The notes under the pieces are model-generated. The model was given only the letters and a program-made list of their open reading frames with translations. It ran no database searches and was not told the origin of the DNA. From the NCBI RefSeq assembly GCF_014203425.1, contig NZ_JACHJC010000001.1, positions 3,870,001 through 3,934,000 of the forward strand: a stretch of DNA of 64,000 nucleotides, written 5' to 3'. Below, piece by piece: positions 1 to 9,239 of the stretch (positions within the stretch are counted from its first letter, which is position 1; every line of letters begins with the position of its first letter). Made by a program: the position numbers and the translations under genes. Origin of the DNA: Micromonospora echinospora (GTDB lineage Bacteria > Actinomycetota > Actinomycetes > Mycobacteriales > Micromonosporaceae).

Positions 1-1850
1 AGCTGCGCTACCACGAGCACCGCTTCCCGGTCGCCGACGGCACCGGCGACGGGACGCCCCGCCAGGTGCACGACCGGCAGCACTACGAGCTGGTGAACTG
101 GCGGCGCGGCGACGCCGAGCTGACGTACCGCCGGTTCTTTGCCGTCTCCGACCTGGCCGGCCTGCGGGTGGAGGACCCGGAGGTGTTCGACGCCACCCAC
201 GCGGAGATCCTGCGCTGGGTCGACGCGGGTGAGGTCGACGGCATCCGGGTCGACCACCCGGACGGGCTGCGCGACCCGGCCGGCTACCTGACCCGGTTGC
301 GCGCCGCCGCGCCGGAGCGCTGGCTCGTGGTGGAGAAGATCCTGGAGTACGGCGAGGACCTGCCGGACTGGCCGGTCGACGGCACCACCGGCTACGACGC
401 GCTGGCCGCCGTGTCCGGGCTGTTCGTCGACCCGGACGCCGAGGCGGACTTCACCGCGCTGGACGGCCGGCTCACCGGGCGGCACACGTCCTGGGAGGAC
501 CTGACGCACGCCACCAAGCTGGAGGCCGCCACCCGGCTGCTCGCCGCCGAGCTGACCCGGCTGTCCGCGCTCGTGCCCGAGCTGCCCGGCGAGCAGGTCC
601 GCGCCGCCCTGGCCGAGCTGGCCGCCTGCTTCCCGGTCTACCGCGGCTACCCGCCCTCCGGCGCCCGGCACCTGGCCGCCGCCCGCAGCGAGGCCGGTCG
701 CCGCCGTCCCGACCTGACCGGCGTGCTCGACCAGGTCACCGCGAGGCTGCGCGATCCCGGCCACGAGCTGGCCGCCCGGTTCCCGCAGCTGACCGGCGCG
801 GTGATGGCCAAGGGCGTGGAGGACACCGCGTACTACCGGTGGAGCCGGTTCGTCGCGCTCAACGAGGTCGGCGGCAGCCCGGCCCACTTCGGCGTACCAG
901 CGGCCGAGCTGCACCGCTTCGCCGCCGCCCGGCAGGTGCGCTGGCCGGCGAGCATGACCACGCTGTCCACCCACGACACCAAGCGCGGCGAGGACGTCCG
1001 CGCCCGGCTCGCGGTGCTGTCCGAGCTGCCGGGCCGCTGGGCCGAGCGGGTCGCCGACTGGATGTCGCGCGCGCCGCTGGCCGACCCCGCGCTGGCCCAC
1101 CTGCTCTGGCAGACCGCCGTCGGGGCCTGGCCGATCGAACGGGAGAGACTGCACGGGTACGCCGAGAAGGCCGCCCGGGAGGCGTCGGTCGCCACCAGCT
1201 GGGCCGACCCGGATCCGACCTTCGAGCACGAGCTGCGCGCCCTGGTCGACCGGATGTACGACGACCCGGAACTGCACGCCCAGATCACCGCGTTCGCCGC
1301 CGAGATCACCCCGCCCGGCTGGTCCAACGCGCTCGGGCAGAAGCTGGTCCAGCTCGCCATGCCTGGCGTGCCCGACGTCTACCAGGGCACCGAGCTGTGG
1401 GAGAACTCGCTCGTCGACCCGGACAACCGGCGGCCTGTCGACTTCGCCGTACGCCGGGACCTGCTGGCCCGGCTCGACGCCGGCCGGCGGCCCGCGGTGG
1501 CCGGCGACGGCGCGGCCAAGCTGCTCGTGGTGTCCCGGACGCTGCGGTTGCGCCGCGACCGCCCGGACCTGTTCGGCGGCTACCGGCCGGTGCCGGCGCG
1601 CGGCCCGGCCGCCGCGCACGCGGTGGCCTTCGACAGGGGTGGCGCGGTGGCGGTGGCGACCCGGCTGCCGCTGCGGCTGGCCCGCTCCGGCGGCTGGCGG
1701 GACACGGCCCTGTCACTTCCCGTTCACGAGCGCACCGACTTGTTCACCGGACGGGTCTACAGTGGTTCTGAGCTGCTCCTCGATGATCTGCTGAGCACCT
1801 ATCCCGTCGCCCTCCTCGCACCCACCGACTCTGTGGAGGCCGCCGCATGA
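1..1850 (+). CDS. treY: Malto-oligosyltrehalose synthase (TreY), 5'-truncated by window edge
   Basis: Isomerises the reducing-end alpha-1,4 bond of malto-oligosaccharides to the alpha,alpha-1,1 trehalosyl bond; cytosolic, first step of the TreY-TreZ route. The frame is open from base 3, before any start codon, so only the C-terminal 616 or so residues are present. GH13 landmarks visible: GIRVDHPDGL (nucleophile Asp region), LVVEKILEYGEDLP (acid/base Glu) and STHDTKRGEDVRARL (third catalytic Asp), plus the typical C-terminal PGVPDVYQGTEL stretch. The stop overlaps the treZ start (ATGA), so the two are translationally coupled. The glycogen debranching gene treX often lies upstream but is outside the window. 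Very secure identification. Confidence 0.96.
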   Translation, partial: LRYHEHRFPVADGTGDGTPRQVHDRQHYELVNWRRGDAELTYRRFFAVSDLAGLRVEDPEVFDATHAEILRWVDAGEVDGIRVDHPDGLRDPAGYLTRLRAAAPERWLVVEKILEYGEDLPDWPVDGTTGYDALAAVSGLFVDPDAEADFTALDGRLTGRHTSWEDLTHATKLEAATRLLAAELTRLSALVPELPGEQVRAALAELAACFPVYRGYPPSGARHLAAARSEAGRRRPDLTGVLDQVTARLRDPGHELAARFPQLTGAVMAKGVEDTAYYRWSRFVALNEVGGSPAHFGVPAAELHRFAAARQVRWPASMTTLSTHDTKRGEDVRARLAVLSELPGRWAERVADWMSRAPLADPALAHLLWQTAVGAWPIERERLHGYAEKAAREASVATSWADPDPTFEHELRALVDRMYDDPELHAQITAFAAEITPPGWSNALGQKLVQLAMPGVPDVYQGTELWENSLVDPDNRRPVDFAVRRDLLARLDAGRRPAVAGDGAAKLLVVSRTLRLRRDRPDLFGGYRPVPARGPAAAHAVAFDRGGAVAVATRLPLRLARSGGWRDTALSLPVHERTDLFTGRVYSGSELLLDDLLSTYPVALLAPTDSVEAAA

Positions 1851-3580
1851 CCGAGTTCACGGTGTGGGCGCCCGAGGCCGCCCGGGTGCGGCTGCGCCTG
1901 CCCGGCGCCGCCGACCACGCGATGCGTCAGGGCCCGGACGGCTGGTGGCGGGTCGAGGTGCCCGGCACCGGGCCGGGCACCGACTACGCGTTCCTGCTCG
2001 ACGACGACGAGCAGGCCCTGCCCGACCCCCGCTCGGCCTGGCAGCCGGCCGGGGTGCACGGGGCCAGCCGGCTCTACGACCACGCCGCGTTCGGCTGGAC
2101 CGACTCCGCGTGGACCGGCCGGCAGCTGCCCGGCAGCGTGCTGTACGAGCTGCACATCGGCACGTTCACCCCGGAAGGCACGTTCGACGCGGCGATCGCC
2201 CGGCTCGACCACCTCGTCGACCTCGGCGTGGACATGGTCGAGCTGCTGCCTGTGAACGCGTTCAACGGCGAGTACAACTGGGGCTACGACGGCGTCTGCT
2301 GGTTCGCCCCGCACGAGCCGTACGGCGGCCCGGACGGCCTGAAACGGTTCGTCGACGCCGCCCACGCCAAGGGCCTGGGGGTGATCCTCGACGTCGTCTA
2401 CAACCATTTCGGGCCCTCCGGGGCCTACGCGCCGCGGTTCGCGCCGTACCTCACCGAGCAGAGCAACACCTGGGGCCGCACCGTCAACCTGGACGGCCCG
2501 CACTCCGACGGGGTGCGCCGCTACATCGCCGACAGCGTGCTGGGCTGGCTGCGTGACTACCACGTCGACGGGCTGCGGCTGGACGCCGTGCACGCCATGC
2601 CGGACGGCCGGGCCGTGCACTGGCTGGAGGAGGTCGCCGCCGAGGTGGAGGCGCTGTCCACGCACCTCGGCCGGCCGCTGTCGCTGATCGCCGAGAGCGA
2701 CCTCAACGACCCACGCCTGATCACACCGCGGGAGGCGGGCGGGTACGGCCTGCACGCGCAGTGGAACGACGACGCCCACCACGCGCTGCACACGCTGCTC
2801 ACCGGCGAACGGCAGGGCTACTACGGCGACTTCGGCTCGCTGGAGTGCCTCACCGACGTGCTGACCGGCGGGTTCTTCCACGCCGGCACCTGGTCCAGCT
2901 TCCGCGGCCGCAGCCACGGCCGTCCGGTCGACAGGCAGCGCACGCCCGGCCACCGCTTCGTGGCGTACCTGCAGAACCACGACCAGATCGGCAACCGGGC
3001 CACCGGCGACCGGATCTCCGCCACGCTGTCGCCCGGGCTGCTGCGCGTCGGCGCGACGCTGCTGATGACAGCGCCGTTCACGCCGATGCTGTTCATGGGG
3101 GAGGAGTGGGCGGCCACCACGCCGTGGCAGTTCTTCACCAGCCATCCCGAGCCGGAACTGGCGACGGCTGTCGCCACCGGCCGCCGGCGGGAGTTCGCCG
3201 GCCACGGGTGGGCCACCGACGACGTGCCCGACCCGCAGGACCCGCAGACGTTCCTGCGGTCCCGGCTGGACTGGGCCGAGCTGGACAAGCCGGAGCACCG
3301 CGAGACGTACGACCTCTACCGGCGGCTGATCGAGCTGCGCCGCTCGCGGGCCGACCTGTCCGACCCCCGGCTGGACCGGGTCGACGTCCGCCACGGCGAC
3401 CGGTTCCTGGTGATGCGGCGCGGCGACACGCTCGTGGTGGCGAACCTGGCCGACCGGGCGCAGCGGATAAACCTGCCCGGGGTGGTACGCCGGGTGCTGC
3501 TCGCCACGTCCGAGGGCGTCACGGTGATGCGCGACGGCATCGAGCTGCCGCCGGAGTCGGCGGCGATCGCGGCGCTCTGA
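1847..3580 (+). CDS. treZ: Malto-oligosyltrehalose trehalohydrolase (TreZ)
   Basis: Releases free trehalose from maltooligosyl-trehalose made by TreY. 577 aa, normal for the family. Residues 1-100 form the N-terminal E-set/CBM48-like domain, followed by a GH13 barrel with DGLRLDAVHAM (nucleophile Asp), LIAESDLNDPR (acid/base Glu) and YLQNHDQIGNRA (third Asp), and a short C-terminal beta domain. The ATG overlaps the treY stop by 4 bp. Convergent with the SARP-type gene that ends 4 bp downstream; no terminator hairpin fits in that gap, so read-through antisense to the regulator is possible. Confidence 0.96.
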   Translation: MTEFTVWAPEAARVRLRLPGAADHAMRQGPDGWWRVEVPGTGPGTDYAFLLDDDEQALPDPRSAWQPAGVHGASRLYDHAAFGWTDSAWTGRQLPGSVLYELHIGTFTPEGTFDAAIARLDHLVDLGVDMVELLPVNAFNGEYNWGYDGVCWFAPHEPYGGPDGLKRFVDAAHAKGLGVILDVVYNHFGPSGAYAPRFAPYLTEQSNTWGRTVNLDGPHSDGVRRYIADSVLGWLRDYHVDGLRLDAVHAMPDGRAVHWLEEVAAEVEALSTHLGRPLSLIAESDLNDPRLITPREAGGYGLHAQWNDDAHHALHTLLTGERQGYYGDFGSLECLTDVLTGGFFHAGTWSSFRGRSHGRPVDRQRTPGHRFVAYLQNHDQIGNRATGDRISATLSPGLLRVGATLLMTAPFTPMLFMGEEWAATTPWQFFTSHPEPELATAVATGRRREFAGHGWATDDVPDPQDPQTFLRSRLDWAELDKPEHRETYDLYRRLIELRRSRADLSDPRLDRVDVRHGDRFLVMRRGDTLVVANLADRAQRINLPGVVRRVLLATSEGVTVMRDGIELPPESAAIAAL

Positions 3581-3584
3581 CCGC

Positions 3585-6413
3585 TCACCGGTGAAGTTTG
3601 CGCCGTACCGCCTCGGCGTCGGCGTGACCGAGCTCCTCGTACAGCGCGAGTGACCGCCGCCAGGCGTCCCGGGCGGCGTCCGCCCGCCCGGCCGCGGCCC
3701 ACGTGTCGCCGAGGTGGTCCAGCACGATGCCTTCGGCGTGCCGGTCACCGATCTCGGCGAACAGGGCGAGGGCCTGCTGGAAGCAGTCGACGGCCTGCTC
3801 GTACTCGCCCAGGTGGTGGTGGGCGAAGCCGATGCTGTCCCATGTGTTCGCCTGCCCGTACGCGCTCCCGGCCTGCTCGGACAGGGCGAGCGCGCGGCGG
3901 CAGAAGGTGATCGCGTCGTGGTGCTCGCCGAGTTGCGAGTGGTACCAGCCGATCGCGTTGAGCGCGACCGCCTGCTTGAGCGGGCTCCCGACCCGTTCGT
4001 AAAGGGCGAGGCTCTGCCGCGCGTGCGGCAGAGCCTCCCGGGGCTGCCGCTGCCGGTCGTGCAGCATGCTGAGGTCGAAGTGGGTGTGCGCCCGCCCCTC
4101 GTCGTCGCCCAGCGCGGCGAACAGGTCCAGCGCGGCGAGCAGGTTGCGCTGCGCCTCGGCGTGCCGGCCGAGGTTCGAGCAGGCCCCGGCCAGGAGCCGG
4201 TGCGCCTGCGCCTGCGCCGGGCGGTCGCCCGAGCGCCCGGTCGCCTCGACCGCCCGGCGGGCCACAGCGGCCCAGTCGTGCCAGTGGCCCTGCCTGTCGA
4301 AGTAGGTGGCCAGGGTCCACGAGAGCTGCCCGGTGGCGACGTCGAGGCCGTTGCCGGCGGCGTACTCGATGATCGCGAGGAGCACCTGGTGCTCGCCGGT
4401 GAACCAGGCCAGCGCCGCAGCCAGGTCGTCGAGCCGTTCGGCGGTCACCCACGGCGCGGCGGGCGCCAGGGTCAGCGGGTCGCGCTGCGGGGACAGCAGC
4501 AGCGCGGCCGCGTGCGCGGTGTGCAGATGATGGTCGACCAGCCGGCGCAACGCGGACCGGGAACCGGCCGGGTCACCGCTCGCCCGCTCGACCGCGAAGC
4601 TCCGGACCAGGTCGTGCATGCGGTACCGGCCCGCGACGTGTTGCTGCACCAGGTGCGCGTCGACCAGTTCGCGCAGCGGCGGGCGCAGCTCGTCCGGCGT
4701 ACGGGCGGTCATGCTGGCGGCCGCGGCCCGGCCGATGTCCGGGCCCGGGGCGAGGCCGAGCAGCGCGAAGACCTCCGCCGCGGCCGGGGTGAGCGCCGCC
4801 AGCGAGCGGGACAGCACCACCCGTAGGTTCGTCGTCACCTCGTCGCCGGCCAGCGCGTCCAGCGGGCTGACCGCTGAGGTCAGCTCGGCCGCGACGGACG
4901 ACAGGGCCAGTTCGGGGTTGAGCGCGGCGCGGGCCGCCACGATCCCGAGAGCCAGCGGCAGGCCCCCGCAGAACCCCAGGATGTCCGCGACGGCGTCCGG
5001 CTGTCCCGCCACCCGCGCGGCGCCCACCTGCCGGACGATCAGCTCGCGGGCCTCGTCGTCGGGCAGCACGTCCAGCGGCAGCGGTCGCGCGCCGTGGGTG
5101 GTGACGAGACCGGCCAGCTGCCGGCGGCTGGTCACCAGGACCGCGCTCGTGGGGGTGCCCGGCAGCAGCGGTATCACTGTGGCGGCGTCGCGGGCGTCGT
5201 CGAGGACCACCAGCAGCCGGCGGCCGGCGACGAGCGTGCGGTACAGCGACGCCTGGGCCTCCGGGTCGGCCGGGACGCGCGCCGGTTCGACGCCGAGCGC
5301 TTCGAGGAAGCCGCGCACCGCGACCGGCCATTTCACCGGTTCCGAGGCCGGGTCGAAGCCGCGCAGGTTGACGTAGAGCTGCCCGTCGGGGAAGCGATCG
5401 GTGTTGGCGTGCGCCCACCGTAGAGCGAGCCATGTCTTGCCGACGCCACCGCCGCCACCGATGGACGAGATCACCACCGGCGGCCCGGCGCCGTCCGGGC
5501 GTCCCGCGTCGCCGAGTTGTTCGTCGAGGCGCGCGAGCTGGGCGGTCCGGCCGGCGAAGACGCCGGGCGACGCGGGCAGCTGCCGGGGCACGGCGCCCGC
5601 GTCCCGTGCCCCGCCCGGCGACGGGCCGGTGGCCGCCGCTGCCGGTTCCCCCTCTTCCGGGAACTGCGGCGGCGCGACCGCCGCGTCGGCGGTGAGGATC
5701 TGCTGGTAGAGCTGTGCCAGCGGCGGGCTGGGGTCGGCGCCGATCTCGGCGGCCAGCCGGCGGCGCAGCCGGTGGAAGTGCTCCAGGGCGTCCGCCTGCC
5801 GCCCGCACCGGTACAACGCGAGCATCGCCTGCGCCGCCAGGCGCTCGTCCCACGGGTACCGGCCGCTCAGATCCAGGACGTCGGGGAGGAGGCGGGCGTG
5901 CGCGCCCCGGCGCATCGCGATGTCGTTGCGGTCCAGCGCCGCCGCGAGCCGCTGCCGGTCGAGGGTCTGCCGGTAGGCCGCCAGCCACGGCGTGGTCAGC
6001 CCGTCGAACGCCTCGCCGCGCCAGAGCCCCAGCGCCCGCTCCAGGCAGCCGATCGCCGTCACGTCGTCCCCGGCGCGCCGGGCCTGCTCGGTCAGCGCGC
6101 GGAAGCGGTGCAGGTCGACGCGGTCCGGGTCGACGGCGAGCAGGTAGCCGGGATGGCGCCGGACGATACGGACCTCGTCCGCGCCGGCCAGCGCCTGCCG
6201 GAGCCGGGACAGGTAGCCACGCAGGGTGGCGGCGGCCCCGTCCGGCACCTCGTCGCCCCAGACCCGGCTGATGAGCTGCCCGGCCGCGACGACCCGGTTG
6301 GGCTCGACCAGCAGAGCGGCGAGGACGCACTGCTGACGGGCGTGACCGATCCGGACCGCCCGGCCGTCGACCCGGACGTCCAGGTCGCCGAGCACCCGGA
6401 ACTCCACCGCCAC
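3585..6413 (-). CDS. SARP/AfsR-family transcriptional regulator (wHTH-BTAD-NB-ARC-TPR)
   Basis: 942 aa. Residues 1-95 are an OmpR-type winged helix (VLGDLDVRVDGR...LRGYLSRLRQAL), about 97-240 a bacterial transcriptional activation domain, about 285-600 a STAND NB-ARC ATPase with P-loop GGGGVGKTW (about 318-326) and MHD motif RYRMHDLVRSF (about 598), and about 690-940 tetratricopeptide repeats. This is the AfsR layout, which normally activates secondary metabolism or differentiation genes in response to a ligand or protein bound by the TPRs. GTG start; TACCGT at 6429-6424 could be a -10 giving an almost leaderless mRNA. No biosynthetic cluster lies nearby, so the target is unknown. Confidence 0.93.
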   Translation of the reverse strand: MAVEFRVLGDLDVRVDGRAVRIGHARQQCVLAALLVEPNRVVAAGQLISRVWGDEVPDGAAATLRGYLSRLRQALAGADEVRIVRRHPGYLLAVDPDRVDLHRFRALTEQARRAGDDVTAIGCLERALGLWRGEAFDGLTTPWLAAYRQTLDRQRLAAALDRNDIAMRRGAHARLLPDVLDLSGRYPWDERLAAQAMLALYRCGRQADALEHFHRLRRRLAAEIGADPSPPLAQLYQQILTADAAVAPPQFPEEGEPAAAATGPSPGGARDAGAVPRQLPASPGVFAGRTAQLARLDEQLGDAGRPDGAGPPVVISSIGGGGGVGKTWLALRWAHANTDRFPDGQLYVNLRGFDPASEPVKWPVAVRGFLEALGVEPARVPADPEAQASLYRTLVAGRRLLVVLDDARDAATVIPLLPGTPTSAVLVTSRRQLAGLVTTHGARPLPLDVLPDDEARELIVRQVGAARVAGQPDAVADILGFCGGLPLALGIVAARAALNPELALSSVAAELTSAVSPLDALAGDEVTTNLRVVLSRSLAALTPAAAEVFALLGLAPGPDIGRAAAASMTARTPDELRPPLRELVDAHLVQQHVAGRYRMHDLVRSFAVERASGDPAGSRSALRRLVDHHLHTAHAAALLLSPQRDPLTLAPAAPWVTAERLDDLAAALAWFTGEHQVLLAIIEYAAGNGLDVATGQLSWTLATYFDRQGHWHDWAAVARRAVEATGRSGDRPAQAQAHRLLAGACSNLGRHAEAQRNLLAALDLFAALGDDEGRAHTHFDLSMLHDRQRQPREALPHARQSLALYERVGSPLKQAVALNAIGWYHSQLGEHHDAITFCRRALALSEQAGSAYGQANTWDSIGFAHHHLGEYEQAVDCFQQALALFAEIGDRHAEGIVLDHLGDTWAAAGRADAARDAWRRSLALYEELGHADAEAVRRKLHR

Positions 6414-6533
6414 GGACTGTCACGGTAGCCGCGGACGGTGCTGGTTGGAGCGGCCTGACGACGATCCGACAGGCGGCAGCGCGACGGTCCGCGTTCCCGG
6501 TCTCCCGGTGCGCGGACCGCCGTGCCGGCGGGA

Positions 6534-7154
6534 TCACGGGCAGTTGGTCGGGAGATCCACTGTGGGCCGGAAATCGTCGATCACCGCGTCCGGGCCGCAG
6601 TCACCCTCGTCCCAGCCGGGGCCGCCGACCAGGGTGTCCACGCCCTTGTCGCCGAAGAGGTAGTCGTCGTTGCTGCCGCCGTCCACGCGGTCGTTGCCGT
6701 CCAGGGCGCTGGGTCCGATGAAGCGGTCCCCGTGGATGGTGTCGACGCCACCGTCGCCGTGGAGGTTGTCGTTGCCCAGGTCGCCCCAGATGTCGTCGCC
6801 GTGAAAGCCGCCGTAGACGATGTCGTCGCCGCTGTTGGCCTGGATGTTGTCGCTGCCGGCGAGCCCGCAGATCACGTCGTCGTAGACGCTTCCGACGATG
6901 ACGTCGGAACCGGTTGTGCCGATGATGAACTCCGGGCCGTTGTTGTTGGTGCTGGTGTAGAGCCCGCCGACGGGCACGTACTGCGGGTCGTATCCGAACG
7001 GCACCGGTGCTCCGGAGTAGGGGCCGCAGTCGGCGGGGACGATGTAGGCCGCCGACGCCGGGGCGGCGCCGCCGGCCAGGCCCGCGGCGGCCAGGACGAG
7101 CGCCCCGACCATCGAGGCGGTGGTACGGGCGGTGGAGAGGTACCTGTGTGACAT
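6534..7154 (-). CDS. Secreted calcium-binding RTX-like protein
   Basis: 206 aa with a Sec signal peptide at about residues 1-34 (hydrophobic SMVGALVLAAAGLAGGA, cleavage after APASA). The mature part is a run of degenerate RTX nonapeptides (GSDVIVGSVYDD, GNDNLHGDGGVD, GVDTLVGGPGWD) of the GGxGxDxUx kind that fold into a Ca2+-binding parallel beta-roll. Four or so cysteines (CG at the mature N terminus, VICGL, GDCGPD, final NCP) could form disulfides outside the cell. No enzymatic domain is present; such short RTX-only proteins are common in Micromonosporaceae and have no fixed function. GGGAG lies 8 nt before the ATG. Confidence 0.85.
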   Translation of the reverse strand: MSHRYLSTARTTASMVGALVLAAAGLAGGAAPASAAYIVPADCGPYSGAPVPFGYDPQYVPVGGLYTSTNNNGPEFIIGTTGSDVIVGSVYDDVICGLAGSDNIQANSGDDIVYGGFHGDDIWGDLGNDNLHGDGGVDTIHGDRFIGPSALDGNDRVDGGSNDDYLFGDKGVDTLVGGPGWDEGDCGPDAVIDDFRPTVDLPTNCP

Positions 7155-7247
7155 GACGCTTCTCCCTTGCGGTTGATGTGTGCGAGAAGCGTCATCGGCG
7201 AGCGTTCAGCGGACGTGCAGCAAACGTGCAGCCCTCGCCCTCAGCGT

Positions 7248-7327
7248 CGATCTTGGAGTTGTGGCGCCTCGAAGGTCGCACAAGTCCGGTTCGTGAACCA
7301 CCACAACTCCAAGATCGGCGGGCGGGG
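7248..7327. repeat. Intergenic inverted repeat A (GATCTTG type)
   Basis: Arms CGATCTTGGAGTTGTGG (7248-7264) and its exact reverse complement (7311-7327) are separated by 46 bp. It lies in the divergent gap between the RTX gene and the MDMPI-type gene. The right flank GGCGGGCGGG matches the flank of repeat B at 18588. The loop is too long for a typical intrinsic terminator and there is no T-tract. One of eight such elements in the window. Confidence 0.8.
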
Positions 7328-7387
7328 AGCGGTGAGTTCGTCCAGGCAGCGCGGTCCTACCTCCGACGGCCCGACCCTGGAGGTTTC

Positions 7388-8035
7388 ATGTCCGACACGC
7401 TGACCCGCCGTGAGCTGTGGGCGCTCGCGCACACCGAGCGCGCCGCCCTGGCCGACGACCTCGCCGGTCTCGACGCGGCGCAGTGGGCGCGGCGCTCGCT
7501 GTGCGGCCGGTGGACGGTGCAGGAGGTGGTCGCGCACCTCACTGCGGCGGCGAGTGTCGGCCGCGCCCGCTGGGTCGCCAGCGTGCTCGGCGCCCGGTTC
7601 GACTTCGACCTGCACAACGACCGCCGGCTGGCCGAGCACCGGGGCGCCGACCCGGGGGAGACGCTCGACCGGTTCCGCCGGATCATCGGCAGCACCACGT
7701 CGACGTTCGGGCCGACCGAGGCGTGGCTCGGTGAGGTGGTCGTGCACGCCCAGGACATCCGGCGTCCGCTCGGCCTGGCACGGACGCCGTCGGTCGAGGC
7801 GATGACGCCGGTCGCCCGGTTCTACGCCGGGCGGGACTTCACGGTCGCCGGGCGCAGCGCCATCGACGGCCTGCGGGTGGAGGCGACCGACGGGCCGTTC
7901 ACCGCCGGCGACGGCCCGCTGGTCAGCGGCACCACTGTGGCGCTGATGATGGCGATGGCCGGGCGGGCCGCGTACTGCGACGACCTCACCGGGCCCGGCG
8001 TCCCCACGCTGCGGGAGCGGTGCGCGGCCGCGTGA
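7388..8035 (+). CDS. MDMPI/DinB-like metalloenzyme (maleylpyruvate isomerase family)
   Basis: 215 aa. N-terminal four-helix DinB-like fold with putative metal ligands in VVAHLTAA and GEVVVHAQDIRRPLG (HxxD), as in mycothiol-dependent maleylpyruvate isomerase and the TIGR03083 family; the C-terminal third (ARFYAGRDFTVAGRSAIDGL...) resembles the SCP2-like extension. Family members are mostly thiol-dependent isomerases or transferases; the substrate here cannot be read. I chose ATG 7388 because GGAGG sits 8 nt upstream and the frame above it is the inverted repeat. Confidence 0.8.
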   Translation: MSDTLTRRELWALAHTERAALADDLAGLDAAQWARRSLCGRWTVQEVVAHLTAAASVGRARWVASVLGARFDFDLHNDRRLAEHRGADPGETLDRFRRIIGSTTSTFGPTEAWLGEVVVHAQDIRRPLGLARTPSVEAMTPVARFYAGRDFTVAGRSAIDGLRVEATDGPFTAGDGPLVSGTTVALMMAMAGRAAYCDDLTGPGVPTLRERCAAA

Positions 8036-8059
8036 CCAGGGCCCCCGGCCGGGCCCGGG

Positions 8060-8833
8060 TCACGACCTCGGCAGCGTCAGGATCTCCGCGCCGTCGTCGG
8101 TGATGGCGATGGTGTGCTCGCTGTGCGCGGTACGGCAGCCGGTCGCGCTGCGCAGCGTCCACCCGTCGGCGTCGGTGACGAGCGTGGCGGTGTCCGCCAT
8201 CACCCACGGCTCCAGCGCCAGCAGCAGCCCGGGGCGCAACGTGTAACCGCGCCCGGGCCGGCCGGTGTTCGACACGTGCGGGTCCTGGTGCATCGTCGAC
8301 CCGACGCCGTGGCCGCCGAACTCGGTGTTCACCGAGTATCCGGCCGCGGTGAGGACCGATCCGATGGCGTGCGAGAGGTCGCCGACGCGGGCGCCGGGAC
8401 CGGCAGCGGCGATCCCGGCGCGCAACGCGCGCTCCGTCGCGTCGATCAGCGCGACGCTCTCCGGAGGCCGGGCGTCGCCGACGAGGAAGCTGATCGCGGA
8501 GTCGGCCACCACCCCGCCGAGGCTGACGGCCAGGTCGAGACTCAGCAGGTCACCGTCGGCGAGCGCGTAGTCGTGCGGCAGCCCGTGCAGCACCGCGTCG
8601 TTGACCGACGTGCAGATGTAGTGGCCGAACGGCCCGCGCCCGAAGGACGGCTCGTAGTCGACGTAGCAGGACTGCGCCCCGGCCTCGACGATCATGCGCT
8701 GGGCCTGCCTGTCGATGTCGAGCAGGTTGGTGCCGACAGTGGTGCGGCTGCGAAGCGTCTGAAGGATGTGGGCGACCAGGGCGCCGGTGTCCCGCGCCCG
8801 CCGTACGTCGGTGGGGCTCAGGATCTCGATCAT
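8060..8833 (-). CDS. map: Type I methionine aminopeptidase
   Basis: 257 aa; removes N-terminal Met from nascent proteins in the cytosol. The pita-bread fold residues are readable: HGLPHDY (substrate His), SLDLAVS (metal Asp), GHGVGSTMHQDP (metal His) and LALEPW (metal Glu). It is not in a ribosomal-protein operon, so it is likely an accessory paralogue of the housekeeping enzyme. Convergent with the MDMPI-type gene and divergent from the XRE regulator at 8900 with 66 bp between them, which contains two TATCCCGGT repeats. Confidence 0.93.
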   Translation of the reverse strand: MIEILSPTDVRRARDTGALVAHILQTLRSRTTVGTNLLDIDRQAQRMIVEAGAQSCYVDYEPSFGRGPFGHYICTSVNDAVLHGLPHDYALADGDLLSLDLAVSLGGVVADSAISFLVGDARPPESVALIDATERALRAGIAAAGPGARVGDLSHAIGSVLTAAGYSVNTEFGGHGVGSTMHQDPHVSNTGRPGRGYTLRPGLLLALEPWVMADTATLVTDADGWTLRSATGCRTAHSEHTIAITDDGAEILTLPRS

Positions 8834-8862
8834 GCAGGCGCCTTCCTCGCGCGACCAATAAG

Positions 8863-8885
8863 TATCCCGGTCATGTTATCCCGGT
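8863..8885. promoter_or_regulatory. Direct repeats TATCCCGGT in divergent map/XRE gap
   Basis: TATCCCGGT occurs at 8863-8871 and 8877-8885, 14 bp apart start to start, immediately upstream of the -10 of the XRE gene. The spacing is a little over one helical turn. A candidate operator, possibly for the XRE protein itself; nothing beyond position and repetition supports this. Confidence 0.4.
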
Positions 8886-8887
8886 AT

Positions 8888-8893
8888 TAGAAT
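8888..8893 (+). promoter_or_regulatory. -10 element TAGAAT of XRE gene (leaderless start)
   Basis: TAGAAT ends 6 bp before the ATG at 8900, so the predicted transcription start coincides with the A of the start codon. No Shine-Dalgarno is present. This fits a leaderless mRNA, which is common in actinobacteria. No good -35 is visible. Confidence 0.5.
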
Positions 8894-8899
8894 CTCGGC

Positions 8900-9190
8900 A
8901 TGGTCCGGTTGCCCCTCACCCCCGCCGAGGTCGAGCGCGGGCAGCGCCTCGGCGCGCTCCTGCGTCGCGCCCGGGGCGAGCGATCCATGCTGCTCACCGC
9001 GCTCGACGCGGGTGTCTCCCCGGAGACGCTCCGGAAGATCGAGTCCGGCCGGGTAGCCACCCCGGCGTTCCCCACCATCGCCGCGATCGCCGACGTCCTC
9101 GGCCTCTCCCTCGACGCGGTGTGGTCGGAGATCAACCACTCCGACGACGCGGTGCGTCTCGCGCCGTCCGAGCGGCGCCTCGCCTCGTAG
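8900..9190 (+). CDS. XRE-family helix-turn-helix regulator
   Basis: 96 aa, a single Cro/CI-type HTH: GQRLGALLRRARGERSMLLTALDAGVSPETLRKIESGRVATPAFPTIAAIADVLGLSLD, with the ETLRKIESGR recognition region. No sensor domain. It probably binds as a dimer near its own promoter or that of map. Start supported by the -10 box six bases upstream (leaderless). Confidence 0.88.
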   Translation: MVRLPLTPAEVERGQRLGALLRRARGERSMLLTALDAGVSPETLRKIESGRVATPAFPTIAAIADVLGLSLDAVWSEINHSDDAVRLAPSERRLAS

Positions 9191-9239
9191 GGCCGCCGTG
9201 TCGACGAGGAGAGCATACCGAGTATGTAAGCTCGCATGC

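Noticed and set aside
3585..6413. SARP regulator as the marker of a secondary-metabolite cluster
   Set aside because: No PKS, NRPS, terpene or other core biosynthetic gene in the surrounding sequence.
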